Part shown: in pieces, positions 21,601 to 33,277 of the stretch | Position numbering within the stretch: the stretch's first letter is position 1 | Layout: each line of letters starts with the position of its first letter | Assembly: GCA_025266875.1 (NCBI GenBank) | Contig: JALLLT010000015.1 | Coordinates: 1 to 64,000 of the forward strand | Length of the DNA stretch: 64,000 nt | Source of the DNA: Fennellomyces sp. T-0311 | Taxonomy: Eukaryota > Mucoromycota > Mucoromycetes > Mucorales > Lichtheimiaceae | Direction: 5' to 3' | Made by a program: the position numbers and the translations under genes | Notes under the pieces: generated by a model | Told to the model about the DNA's origin: nothing | The model's input: the letters and a program-made list of their open reading frames with translations, nothing else | The model's database searches: none

Positions 21601-22113
21601 GATTTGGTTGCTTAGCTGTATGAATAAAGAAAGCGGAAAGAGCAAATTTTTTTTGAAGCGGCATTTTCTTTTCGTTTTCAAGTGGCAGGCACATACATAG
21701 AATGCCCGGATCAGACCACAACATCCGCCTCAAGGCATCCCATACTAACAAACTACCCTACCGATTGAAAAAAGCATTTTCAGATTAATTCTCACTGTAC
21801 AGAACATGTCTACTGCGAGCGTTCGGATGACATGATCCCATCAGTTGTCTTTGGTAGGAATAACATTAATGTCTGGAACAACCGGAGCGTGCACATCTTA
21901 ACCGGTGCTGTGCAGATGTATATACAATACCTCAATTATTTAGGCAAATTGATTTGCATGTGCTGAATAAAACAAAAAGATTGTACGCATGCTGCTGATC
22001 GACACACATTCTACGGTCACTATGCGTTTCATTGTGTATATGTCACTGCACCATACATTAATGCATATGGATTGCCATAATCAAGTAGAATCGCTACAGA
22101 TAAAAATAATAGA
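21601..22113. other. Intergenic, no gene seen
   Basis: Upstream of the WKF gene and downstream of the 71-aa gene. No domain, RNA or repeat recognised. Confidence 0.5.
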
Positions 22114-22384
22114 CTACTTTTTTTCTGCAGTTGGCTTCTTCCAGTAAGTGAGCTGGATCTCCTCTGGAGGGTCCTTTTGCGCCCACAATTCTTCCGTTCC
22201 CCAGGCAACTGACGACAAATCATACTGTCTATATCCTTGACAATTAGCTGATCTGTTGTATCCATGACAACGAATCAAGAGACCTTGGGTACCAAAACGA
22301 TGGATCGCTCTTTTTGACTTGACTGGTCACTGAACCTGCCTGAGGTGGAGGTTGACGTGGATTCCAAAAGCCTGGCGCTGGCAT
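22114..22384 (-). CDS. 71-residue Trp-rich protein of unknown function
   Basis: Two exons with an intron at 22229-22283 (GTCTCT...GATATAG, branch CTAAT), joining FWYPR to QYDLSSVAWGTEELW. The spliced length is an exact multiple of three. The product is small, with Pro and Trp spread along it and a basic tail (YWKKPTAEKK). It has no signal peptide and no clear membrane helix. A TATATATA-like run lies about 60-70 bp upstream. It lies 94 bp from the stop of the cytochrome b5 gene on the same strand. It resembles in size and tone a mitochondrial accessory subunit, but I recognise no family. Confidence 0.6.
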
Positions 22385-22477
22385 GATTAAAAAAGAGAGC
22401 GAGGTGTATGAAGAAAAAGAGAAGAGTTTATCGAATGGGTTGTATATATAGAAAATCAAGGAAAACAATTGACCATA

Positions 22478-23085
22478 TTAGGATTGCACCAGAAAACCAA
22501 CGAAGCATGCATCTAACATAAATTCCGCATTGACCCATGAATGCGTCAGCACTATATAGAATGAATGAGCTATGGAAACAACGTATTACCCTGGATACTT
22601 ACTGAACAATTTGGTGCCATCACGACCCGCTATCCGCATCAAATCCTTGACTCCACCGGGATGAAACTTCATATACGGGGTCATATTGTAAACCTTGCCT
22701 TGAATTGCTGTCCATGCATCGTCTTGTGTTCTATGCTGTCTCAAGTCCTCGAGCGTATATTTGCCCAAATGGGGCACTCCCCGCAAATCCTTGCCTGAGC
22801 TTTTTAATCTTGCCCAATCCAACGGCGAATGTCCAGGTTCGAGCATTACTTTTTGTCTTCCTCGGGGCTGCTTTGTGGCTGCTGCTACTAGCCTTTGCGG
22901 ACCATTTCGAGCAGGAAATTCAGGTACATTGAGTGACTGATCTGTACCGATTATTAATCGTAATGAGCCCCAATCTGTAACTTTTTCGTTCCAGCCAAAT
23001 CGATGAATAATTTACTTGTTGGATCGAGTAATGTCATTTTCGGTACATTATCGGATGCAGATGACGAAGAGGAGTTGGAGGTCAT
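22478..23085 (-). CDS. IRC21: Cytochrome b5-domain protein (IRC21-like)
   Basis: Three exons with introns at 22942-23015 and 22552-22602 give 160 residues. After about 75 disordered residues, the cytochrome b5 fold begins at GKYTLEDLRQHRTQDDAW. The heme ligands are the His of MKFHPGG and the His of MLTHSWVN; the second is encoded in the last exon, so the splice is needed for a working heme pocket. There is no C-terminal membrane anchor, so it is predicted to be soluble. The architecture matches yeast Irc21 and the N-terminal part of NCB5OR. Electron transfer is the expected role, but the partner is unknown. Confidence 0.8.
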
Positions 23086-23186
23086 GAGTAATGAAAGAGA
23101 AATGAACTTTTTTAAAGAGTAAAGGAAAAAAAGAAAAGAAAAATCTACGGACTAATGCAGACACGAAACAGTATAAAAATAGAAAC

Positions 23187-24688
23187 TTATGCAGTGTATG
23201 AACTCCAATCGATGGATGGCTTGTCATGTAGACTGAGCCAAAACTCAAGATGAGCCATGATAGGCCGTCGAAGCACGCTGCGAATGGCTTGATCCAAAGG
23301 GAATATACGCTCCTGCTTATCATCCGAAATCACAATCCTCTTACCCGGTGGTGGTGACTCAGTGACGCCTGCTTCCATCAACAGGTCTCTGAAAGTGAAC
23401 GTGTCAGTGATGGCTAAGTTCTTGATCAGGTATTCGGGGCTGCTGCTATTGATTGTGGTCTTTAGCGATACTGTGTCGACAACGATGCCTGCAGGCTCCA
23501 AAGAGGGTGAGGAGGTTGTGGAATAGGGTGTGGATGGCGGTGGGTAATGTGGGAAGGACATGCGTCTGCTACTGCTTGCCACCTCTTCCGTGGGCACAGA
23601 GGACGAGGCCCCTGGTGGCGGAGGTGGCACCCTTCGCAACGGTAACGATGACAACGAGGCGCCCTGAGGATGTGCCCTAGGTGACGCCTGGGGCTGCGGC
23701 TGCTGTTGCTGTTGATGCAGTGGAGGGAGTTGCTGGTTAAAGTCGACGTGGGGGATCGGGGACGATGGCGAGTGATAGGGATGTGCCAGGAGCGGTGTTG
23801 ACGCACTGGATCGGGCCATGCTTTCGGTGCGTTTGCGCTTGAGCGAGGTGGAGCTAGACATGGTTGAAAAGTCGGGCATTTCACCTTGAAACGGCTGGTG
23901 GTGGATATTGCGCACTTTGGCGGCCAGATTGCTCATGGGTTGATAAGGTTGCTGATGCTGGTAGTAAGGAGGAGGCTGTGATTGTTGTGGCTGTTGTTCG
24001 ATGGGAGGACGATGCTGCAAATCAATATCCATCAAATAATCGGGTGAGGGCGAAAACGTGGAGGACGTGGCATTGTTGGAAAAGGGCGGTGGCGGCAACT
24101 GTTTGACTCGCTCGTGCTTTTTTTGCGCCCGATACAACGTGCTGCTATGTGCCTTGCATAATGATACTTCGGGCAATTCCCGTAGTCCTGTTACCTGCCC
24201 GTGCTCATCGCGGTGAATCACATGCGCATGTTCTGTCAACCATTTGATCGAGAACTCGTAATCGTTGTCTTGCGGATGCAGTTTTTTGGCTCGCGAATCC
24301 AGCGTGCCGTCAGGAAGGTTTTTGCCTCGTCGTGGCTGGCTTTCATCACACGTACAGTCTTCTGCATAATACTTTACTCTTTTTAGCGTCGTGAACAACA
24401 CACACACATATATATATACACCCAGCCTTACTTTGGAGCAGGTGAAGCATATACTGCACACGATACATGCGTTCTGGAGTAAAAAGTGGCGCGTTAGCCG
24501 GTGTTTCTTCGAGTGGCCATATATGGACAATACCTTTCGTATGGGCAAATAACGTCGAGCTAGATTGCCACCAGTACTCGGCTCCCCTTTAATCTAAAAT
24601 GCCGGGATGAGATCTTTTTGAACGCCCTCGATCGACTGTGTCCCATGAAAACTCCCACCTGAGGAAACTCAAACATGTTCTCCGCCAT
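23187..24688 (-). CDS. Uncharacterised 454-aa Pro/Gln/Ser-rich protein
   Basis: Three exons with introns at 24577-24658 and 24377-24431 give exactly 454 residues. The first exon encodes MAENMFEFPQ. The second gives YWWQSSSTLFAHTKGIVHIW and TPERMYRVQYMLHLLQ, and the third begins KYYAEDCTCDESQ. The N-terminal 150 residues look folded, followed by a disordered Pro/Gln/Ser region with NLS-like LKRKRTES. A compact C-terminal segment (FTFRDLLMEAGVTESPPPGKR, then SVLRRPIMAHLEFWLSLHD) looks conserved. Overall it resembles a fungal transcription regulator, but I recognise no family. The alternative start inside the second exon region is TTG, not ATG, and was rejected. Confidence 0.65.
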
Positions 24689-25531
24689 GACCCTTAATGC
24701 CAACCAAAAGAGAAAAAAAGGGACGAATACGAGCAGCAAAGGCCAAGAAAAGAAAGAAAGAAAGGCGAAAGAGAGATAGAGAGCTAAAAAAAAAAGTTGG
24801 ACCAAAAAAAGCCAGTTGCCGGGTAAGGGAGGAGCAAGAGCCTTTTTAGGCATCAAGAAATGCAAGGAGCATTCAGCCAGCTTTGCCTCGGAGCGTATGC
24901 TCTTTTCGGTCTCCAAGTCCGAAGTCTTGGAAACGCGTGTCGATTGCAGCTTGCTTGTTCCTCTCTTCCTTTTGGCACAAGGGGAAGTCTGAAAAAAAGA
25001 TGTTGGGGTTGCATGCACGAAAATATTCGCGGGTTAGGTTACACGAAGAAGAACTCGAAAAGATTTTTTCATGCATCTCTTTTCCTTGCACCAATCTGGC
25101 AATCGTCGTGATAAATCATACCATCCTTCACCCATCGTGACCCCTTTGTCGGATGTGAATCCGATGACGTCGACGCCTCGGTTTCCATGGCGATGGACCG
25201 CGTCGCTATGGTGATGCTGCGCCTTGTGCATATTCGATCAGCGTCGCAAGAATGCCATATGCATCTATCGAATTAACCAAAGCTAGAAATGTCACGGTCC
25301 AAGAAAAAAGCTGCAGATGCGTACCTAACGTTTGCAGCTGTCATCAGATGGGTACGTATTTTAGTTCATCCAACCACTGCAGTTAACTTTCGGTATTTGG
25401 CTGCGCATAGTTTGATTATTTTCCAGACAACCAGTTTGTTTGGTCAATCAAACACGAGGAACTTGTTTGATACTGCAATAAATATATTCGTTGAATACAA
25501 ATATATACCAAATAGTAAATAGACGCTTATT
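24689..25531. other. Intergenic, no gene supported
   Basis: The first 100 bp upstream of the 454-aa gene are rich in A/G runs (AAAGAAAG repeats). Several overlapping short ORFs exist on both strands, without domains or splice logic. Confidence 0.5.
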
Positions 25532-27115
25532 TTAACTCAAGGAACCGTATTCGTGCATCTTCAGCACAGCTTTCGGTCGGCTGTTCCTGAAATCTGAGAA
25601 TGCTTGCTTCGTGACATGATTCATTTGAATGAGCCTGAATGTTTCGAGCGCTTCGGCTGCACTGAGATGGCATACGTTGCTATCCGACGCTACCTAAATA
25701 TATAGAAAAATGTAATGGGCCAGATAGACGAACGGGGTTGAAGCTTTTGGCAAAAAATCGATCCATCGACTCTTTCCCAACAAGTTTATACAGCTGTTTC
25801 TTAATTTTCTTCAGGCTACCCACTGCAGCAAGTGACTCCAACAAGTCATCGAATTCGTTAAAGTTGTAATTATCGGTTGTCACCGAGTCCAAACACGTTT
25901 TACTCGCAAACTTGTGCAACATGTCCGGTAATGCGTCCTTGTTCAATCTGCTACTGGAACGCATGATACTGAATTTTTCCAATTGCCCCAACTTCCGTAT
26001 CCGGTCGAGCATGATTGTCAGTATGGAGGGACACTGGCTGAAATCGATGCATTTAGACTGGGAAAAGAGGCGATTAACCGCGCAGCAAATGCATCACAAT
26101 TCGCTTTGGCCATGAACGACATATCCAAATAATTAAGATTTGGAAACGTTATCGCGACCAGCTGACACCACCGTGGCATGATTGCGTGATCTAATTTCAA
26201 ATAGAGCGAATAAGTGCCTGAGCGCTTTGTCGCAAGTAAGCATCCATCACATGCGCGCACTCTGGAGGAGCGTGTATGGTAAGCGTGTCCAATCCAGGTA
26301 TTCCTTCCGTTGCACGTCTACTGGAATCACGAAGACCCGTTCTGACATGAAGCAATTCAAGCTTTTTTTTTTTTGCAATGCTGATCGATTTTGGAAAGTG
26401 TGTCGGGATCATGGTAATCAATAAACAGTTTACGAGATGTGGGCAGCATCAAAGCGTGTCGTTGATCATATCAATGATGTTGTGTGTCCCAACTTAAAAG
26501 CTCAAATCAACTTCAGTCAATCCAGTTGGCGGCACGGGCATGTTTCAGCGCAGTGATGTCTTTGCGAGTAGGCGTTGTGTTCGTACGCAAAAACGCACAG
26601 ATTGGGACATGTAGAAAAGACGGTGCTGAAAGACATGATCACTCCTTGACTTGATGATATATGCGGGTCAAAAAGTGTACTCAACACATTTTCCAACCCT
26701 GGAATCAAAGGATCATGGAATTTGACAGCATATTCTAATTCTGTATCAAGTTATCTACAACATCGACGTTGTTGTTTTTTCCTTTTCCTTTGATATGAAG
26801 CTTCCTGAGTCGTATTAGCATGTATTTCGTTGTAAGAAGCACCAGACTATACTAAAACTTGGCATGATTCATATACAAGTGCAGCTCTTGCACGGAGCCT
26901 TGGATGGATGGACATGAAAGAAATCGTCTTGAATTGCTACGGACTGCGCCGTAATAGCTTTCGTACAATATAACCTCCCTAAAAGTTTCATGGCAACCTA
27001 ATACGAGCGTGCGCCATGACTGACATGCTGGCGAAGCTGTTATAAGCTGTTGAGTATTCAAGCGAGTCAAATATTCCTCATAATATCGTACGGTAATGTA
27101 ATGATACCCATGCAT
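25532..27115 (-). pseudogene. F-box/LRR pseudogene, tandem copy of the gene at 29.8-31.4 kb
   Basis: Fragments in several frames match the neighbour in order: the F-box (ITASPACQSWRTLVLGCHETF), SIQGSVQELHL, NVLSTLFDPHISSSQG, LELLHVRTGLRDSSRR, then LDSVTTDNYNFNEFDDLLE, ending near 25532. The start of the F-box is frameshifted: LPYDIMRNI reads into stops, whereas the neighbour keeps LPYDIVVHI. Several large internal gaps and frame breaks separate the blocks. Homology continues about 300 bp upstream of both copies (CATTGTGCTGCAT, AGGTTACC/GA), so the duplication covered the promoter. It is dead as a coding gene. Confidence 0.8.
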
Positions 27116-27930
27116 CGCTCTTCTGATTGCTTTTTAAGCAATAGTTCCTTTTTTTCTTATGGTCACACATACTTGTTGATGACCAAGATTCATTTCGTGG
27201 TAATCCGTGTGAAGAGATGGTGTTCATTGTGCTGCATCATTTTTTCAACCTTGTGCAGGATCACTCTTGTGACTAGGTTACCGAGCGAAAAGCTCTTTAA
27301 GAGCACAGGAAAAGAACTGATAGATTTTCGTGAGAAGAACTACTCACATAGAGGCCATGGATCATTTTAATACCATATATGGTATCCAAATATGCTAGAT
27401 ACTGAGCAGACGTCGACGTGATAGTGGTATTAGTCTGTTGTGCTGATATTACCAAAGTAAGTCATTCTAGATCACCCTCCAGCTGATATAATGCTACCTG
27501 CACCAGTGGAAGTCGGTCACCAACCATCTGCATAGATGCATTGCTTGCTGCACAATTATAATCGACTAATTCTGTAATTACACCACTCATCATGGATGGC
27601 AGATGATAAACGAGCTTAAGTGCTGGAAATGTGTACACGTGTGTCTTTGTAAAACCATAGAAAGTTTGGGCTCAGATATTTAATGCGTTACATCCTCATA
27701 TTTTTGTGTTCGTCACTATCTCTTCATCTTTTACCTCACGGTCGTCATTGTATCTTGGGCATTTTCATTTCATCTCTCAGTTTCTCCTAACTTACTCTCG
27801 CCATAAGCCCTTTCGTTTATTTTAAAAAAGGGTGGCTTTTGCTTTCAACAACTGTATAAGTATGTGTTGAAAAATTAGCAAATAGGCAGACGAGTTGTTG
27901 TTCATATAGGCGATAGACCGGAGAAAAAGA
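27116..27930. other. Intergenic, duplicated F-box promoter plus unassigned DNA
   Basis: 27.2-27.4 kb is related to 31.53-31.70 kb (the duplicated F-box upstream region). The rest shows no gene. Confidence 0.5.
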
Positions 27931-27934
27931 ATAT

Positions 27935-29662
27935 ACATCGTGTACGATAGAAACCTGAATGAAGTCGGAAGTACGACTGGATGGACTCAACCACCGGGAG
28001 TTAATATTCGGATTGAAGATTCAGAACGTAAACACTAGAGTCATGTACCGCTTCAAGTGTAACCTTTATCTGACACTTTAGCACATTAGTTTCGGACTTT
28101 AAGCCCACCTGGTTAGTTCGAGTTTCTGACATGCAGCCAGTCAAAGGATCAAGTGTCAATGAACATTATTGGGCCTTATCTTACTCTTGGAACCAATCGG
28201 GAGAAATATTCAAGAAATCCGAGGAAGAAATGGGAGGATCGATGAAGGCAAACATCACGTCATTACATATGCAGCACCACCTGCCGTACATATTATAACG
28301 GATAACATGCTTGGATACAAAGAAGTGGTGGAACAGTTCGATCTAAAGACCAAAGCTACGCGGTTCGTCAAATTCGAAGGTTTCATCCAGCAGCTCTGCA
28401 AATATTTTGGGATCCAGTATATTTGGTACGACCAAATGTGCATCGACCAAAACGATCATGATGCAAAGGTACAAGAGATACGACAGATGCATCTTATTTA
28501 CCACCATGCGCGTTGCACATTGGTTTTGATACCCGAATTGAACACCAGAAAAGACCAAAACAATGCTGACATTGCAAATATCGATGTGATACCAGAAAGC
28601 GAATGGAGTAAACGTATCTGGACTCTTGAAGAGGCGTACATGTCCAAAAAAAATCCTATCTGCTGGAAGAAATGCGTACTTTTGGTTAAAAGGGATATAT
28701 TATGGCTTGTTTGAACCGGCTAGTACCAACTCGTTCCTACGAAATATCAAGAACGGCAAAACCGAATGGAGAGCTTGCACAGCATTGTGATATGGGCGTA
28801 CACGAACGGGTAGCAAGGCACACGGCAGGATATTTGCACTTGCCAACATATTCCCTGAACTGAAGGACGGCCTTACCATAAGTTATCATCAACCTCTGTT
28901 TGATTTGATGGTTCGGTTCCACGGTCTCCTGGTTCAAAAAGATGCCACAGCCTTATACTTTGGCGTCCCCATCGACCCTACCGTAAACAATGCAATAGCA
29001 ACAGTTCGGAAAAAGGAAGCCAGTTGGTTGCCATCTCGGACAGGTGTGAATGGCGCTCACATTACTCAGGATAGTATTATCCAAAGTTATATGACCACAA
29101 AGTCGGTGTACTATTTCGTTAGTGGAATGTTCATTAATATGTCCTGCACTTGTGTTCCAATCTGCATCAAAACTGTCCACTTTGTTGAATCTGTTGAGCC
29201 TATCGACAACCCATACCGCTACACAAAAGATGGTATGCCAACCCATATCGAATCTTGGTACGACGATCACCTTGATGGTTTCCGAATGAAATCCAGCAAC
29301 CAACCTGGGTATGTGTTTGATACCACCTCAGCTGAATCCCAAGAAGAATATGGCAATACCACGAGAGGCTTCAAGTTAAAAGCAACGCATTTTCTTCCCA
29401 TAAAAAACAAGTCAGAGTAGTTGTCAATACGCTGTCAAAACCAACAGATATCGGTGGGCTCCTGTCGTTTATTGAAGAATGCTCAGAATGCTTTATTATT
29501 GCTGACATGACCTTGAATTTTCCAAACACCGGCTACATTACATATAATGCTGATTGTCAAAAAAACAAAGAGTACTACAGATTGATTGTTGTATGCATTA
29601 AACAGGATCGTATGGAATTTGGTCCTAGTGTGGAGGTAAAACAGGATATTGTTATCGAATAA
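27935..29662 (+). pseudogene. HET-domain pseudogene 1
   Basis: Collinear with the intact HET gene at 10.1 kb from end to end. The expected start is ATA (ATATACATCGTGTACGAT against ATGTATATC...). A frameshift falls near 28.21-28.23 kb. An extra A in the A-run near 28647 shifts the frame after EEAYMSK. A Trp codon has become TGA near 28.79 kb, and another frameshift follows HFLPIKNK near 29.41 kb. HET motifs are still readable: YWALSYSWNQSGE, IQYIWYDQMCIDQ and WSKRIWTLEEAYMSK. The intron near the start is preserved (GTAAAC...CATTAG). The multiple independent lesions show decay after loss of selection. Confidence 0.9.
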
Positions 29663-29846
29663 ACTGCTTCAATGCTTTATAATCACGATACATAGTCAAT
29701 ATCAACAATAGCATTAAAGACAATGGCTCTTTATTATATGAAAATGGATTATAGATATTCGTATACAGATGTTCAATCGAGCCCTTGTATTCCTGTTATC
29801 TATCACTACTGAGTATAAATGTATATCAAGTATACACTTCACTTTA

Positions 29847-31380
29847 CTACAAGCGGCGAGACACTTTCAACGCGACTTTTGGTCGGTAATTTATAAAATC
29901 TGAGATTGCTTGTTCCGTAACATGGTCCATGTGAATAAGGGCTAAACGACGGAGTGTTTCGAGTGCGCTAAGTTGGTGCAGTGTCGAGTCAGTCACTTCC
30001 GGAAGACATCGAAACGTGATAGTCCGGATAGACGGATGATACCGAAGCTTTTCGCAGAATCGACCCACCAAACTGTTGTTGGCAAATGTACAGAGCTGTA
30101 TACTTATTTCCTCCAGGCTATTCACCTCCACAAGCAAATTCAGAAAGCCATCGAATTGGCTGAAATTACAGTTGTGGATTGACACTGATTTTAGGCACTT
30201 TTTGTTTGCAAAGCTGCGAAGCATATTCGATACTGCGCCCTTGTCCAAAAAAGATGCGCGTGACATGGTAAGAGACTCCAAGTGATTCAGACCCGCTACT
30301 TCATCAAACACAACAGATGGTACCGACGTGCACTGACTGAAATGGAGGTGTTTCAGACCCGGCAAATGAGCGATCAGAAGTGCTGGAAACATATTATCAC
30401 TCAAGTCCTCGGAGGAAATACCCAGCGAAATAAGACACGGAAACGTTATCGTGAGCAACTCATCCCAGTGCCGCATGATGGTAGGATGCAGTCCTACATG
30501 GAGTGAACGGAGTGTCTGAGAGCTTTGTCGCAAGTAAGGAGCCACCATAGTAATGGATTTTTGACAAGAGTGTACTGCAAGTGTATCCAGTTCAAGTATT
30601 CCTTCTTGAGTAGAGCGGTTGCCAGAGTAGCGAAGCCTATTCCTAACATGAAGCGTTTCCAATCTTTTACAATGTTGATAGATCGCTTCGAGGATATTGT
30701 CGCCACAGTCATCAAGAGTCAGTTTCACAAGGTGTGGGCAGCATCGGAGCGTATCCTTGATCAGATCTCTCACTGCATGTCTAAACCGGAATTTCAGGTT
30801 AAGCTGGGTCAATCCGGTCGGCGGCATGGACAAATCGCTGGATGGTAATATATCGCTTTGCTGATAGGCTTTGTGATCGTATGTGAAGAACTGGAGGTTG
30901 GAGCAAATCGAAAAGATCGTTTTGAATGGAATGACCCTTCGTCGACTCGTCGAAATAAGCAGGTCCGAAAGTGTATCGGATACATTCTTTAACGCTGGGA
31001 TCAAAGCGTCATCATTCGCAAAGGCATATTCTAAATATGCATTTTAAGTCACTCACAGAATCCACGCTGTTTCTTCTTTTACCTTTAATATGGAGTTTTC
31101 TGAGTCGCGGAAACCTAAAGCTGCTTGTAAACTGCAACAGACTTTGATCAAGTTGAGTGTACATCATGCGTAGGTACAGCTCTTGCATGGAGCCCCGGAC
31201 GGACGGACGAGAAAGGAGCTGTCTCAATTCTCTCTTATCCTCTTCTGTACCACCTTGGAACAATGTTGTTATTGAAAAAGCCTCATGACATTCGAATACA
31301 AGTGTACGCCAAGAATGGCATACCCATGAAACTGCTATAAGATCTTGGATGTTTAGACACGTCAAAATATGGACCACAAT
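29847..31380 (-). CDS. F-box/LRR protein, start not resolved
   Basis: The main exon (29847-31030) is joined across an intron at 31031-31082 (GTAAAA...TATTTAG) to an F-box exon. Splicing reads HIKEYAFANDDALIPALKNV. The F-box is LPYDIVVHILTCLNIQDLI, then SWVCHSWRTLVF; it would bind Skp1 in an SCF ubiquitin ligase. About a dozen irregular leucine-rich repeats follow (for example CPHLVKLTLDDCGDNILEAI), ending KVALKVSRRL. No in-frame ATG precedes the F-box before stops at about 31.43 kb. Either a 5' exon is missed (an ATG frame AMNAKEFILI lies at about 31.45 kb with a possible donor) or the start is lost. The substrate is unknown. Confidence 0.7.
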
Positions 31381-33277
31381 ATCGTATGGCAGCGAAACAA
31401 AGGAAATAGATTCCTTTTCTATGTGTGCACCTTATTAATATAAACTCTTTGGCATTCATGGCCGCATGAACCTCTGGATGACGAATTGTCTTCACGAGAT
31501 CTATCTCGTGTAATTTCGCGTGTCGACATAATGGTCATTGTGCTGCATTTATTGTGGTCTTATGAAGTACCACTCGTATCGCCAGGTTACGAAAGAGAAA
31601 GTTCGGCAAGGGTTCAACGTAGATAGACTTTCGTGTAGAAAAGCTATCAAACGAGGCGCAAGCGGTGAAAAAGATCAGAATTACTATATATGGTACTCAA
31701 AATATACCAGGTGGCCTTTACTGCGTACATATTTGTACTAGTTTATCGTTTTGTAATCGTAATGATCAGTGCGTATCAGTAGCACACGTTATTGATTACC
31801 CGGGAAACGGAAATTTGGATTACGCACGCACACAACTCGTTTACAATCCAACGGTATTCCGGTCAATCACTCTCCCAGTGGTGCTTCAGGTCTGGTGATC
31901 TCAGCTTCAAGAACCCACCAAATACGCGTAACTCATCGTCAGAAATACTGCATATACGCATCAGTTACAAAGCTTTAGAGTTCTGATGGCAGCTCGATAG
32001 GGAAGAAAACCACGAGTAACCCATCTTACAAATTAGATGGTTAGTTCCCTGAGTGAGAGGAGACACTGCCAGCACACTTGTGACCAGAACATACTCGAAT
32101 GGTGCAATTACTGATACCTGCCTCTGATTAACAGTCCCATTGTCCGCCAATAGGTCGGTCAAGCCGCGTAGCGTACATATGATCGAGTCAATAAAGGACA
32201 GCTCGGGTGGGCGCATGCAGTCCAAAGCGGTAAACACAGAAAATGCAATGGGCAAGTGCTATACGCACTGCAAGAAATTTCGATAGTTACAAGTGGTTAC
32301 AGCGGTTAAACATAAGCTTTTTAACCACTTGTATTACTACGTATTTTTAGCAATTCAAGCGGTTAAAAGCTTATGTTTAACCACTTCAAAAAGCCATTCA
32401 CCAGAATTCACCAAAAATTATTTGCAGTGACGTTACATTGAGCTGTGCGCGAACGGGGTTGTTTCGAAGCTGCCAATATGATACATGTACACCATTCCTT
32501 GGCTTGTCCCTTCGTGGATTGCCTGCGGTACTGAAGGATACATAAGACCAACAACGTGGACATCGTCCTTACCCAACCACCACCATCTACAACAGTTGCC
32601 AGCATCCGCCACACCACGCGATACGGGCTAATAGGTTCGCACTCCAAATGGAATTATCAAAGCGATTGTTTGTGATATTTGATTTCTACCCTCTGAGACT
32701 GTATAATTATGACAACCAGGCTATTTTCGTTGCTAACAAAAGAACATCGATTCATTCACTCGCACATATCATCATCAACTCATTGGTGACATTGACTATT
32801 ATATTGAACTCGGTAAGTGATGTCTTACGTACTGATGAATTGGTATTATATAGTAAGGAGCCCATGAAAACGGATCGCAAAGATGTTGACATTAAGCGTA
32901 GCGGAGGGGCTCAACCTTGGATGTGCGTAATGAGCTACTAATGCTCTTTATGCAGTAATAGTTTCAAAGTAACGACTAGTGTATTATCTAAATCCTTAAT
33001 ATGGACTATATCAATAAAGTTGCAGTATACCATGGAGATAACCCGCTCTTTATATGCATAGTTTATATCCACCCATTAGGCTGCACTCAATTGTAACTAT
33101 GACACTGGTATTATCATGCAAGGTGTCTACTTGAAAAGGAAAGTAAGCCCTTTGTTTTCCAATTTTGTCGCAGCTCAAAAGAGAAAAAAAAACCCCTTCT
33201 TGCTCCTTTTCATTAGCAGGATTTCATTAACGGTCGCCCTGTTCAACTTGCGTCTCTTTTCTCATTTTTTTATTTAC
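31381..33277. other. Large intergenic region with an inverted repeat
   Basis: It includes the F-box upstream region shared with 27.2-27.4 kb and a hairpin-forming inverted repeat near 32.3 kb. ORFs at 32408-32647 (minus) and 32648-32941 (plus) show no domains and are not called. Confidence 0.5.
32301..32386. repeat. 30-bp inverted repeat; arms nearly palindromic
   Basis: The left arm (32301-32330) and right arm (32357-32386) are reverse complements apart from two substitutions and one indel. Both begin AGCGGTTAAA or nearly so and end TTAACCACTT, so each arm is itself close to palindromic. The loop is about 26 bp. A further partial AAGTGGTTA lies at 32291. It is MITE-like or a hairpin, and no target duplication was identified. 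Confidence 0.75.

Noticed and set aside
24560..25018. 152-residue minus-strand frame with a hydrophobic middle
   Set aside because: Only its MAENMFEFPQ part is used, as exon 1 of the 454-aa gene; the hydrophobic part is translated A/G-run promoter sequence.
32408..32941. Divergent small ORFs near 32.6 kb
   Set aside because: No domain, signal peptide or splice support.
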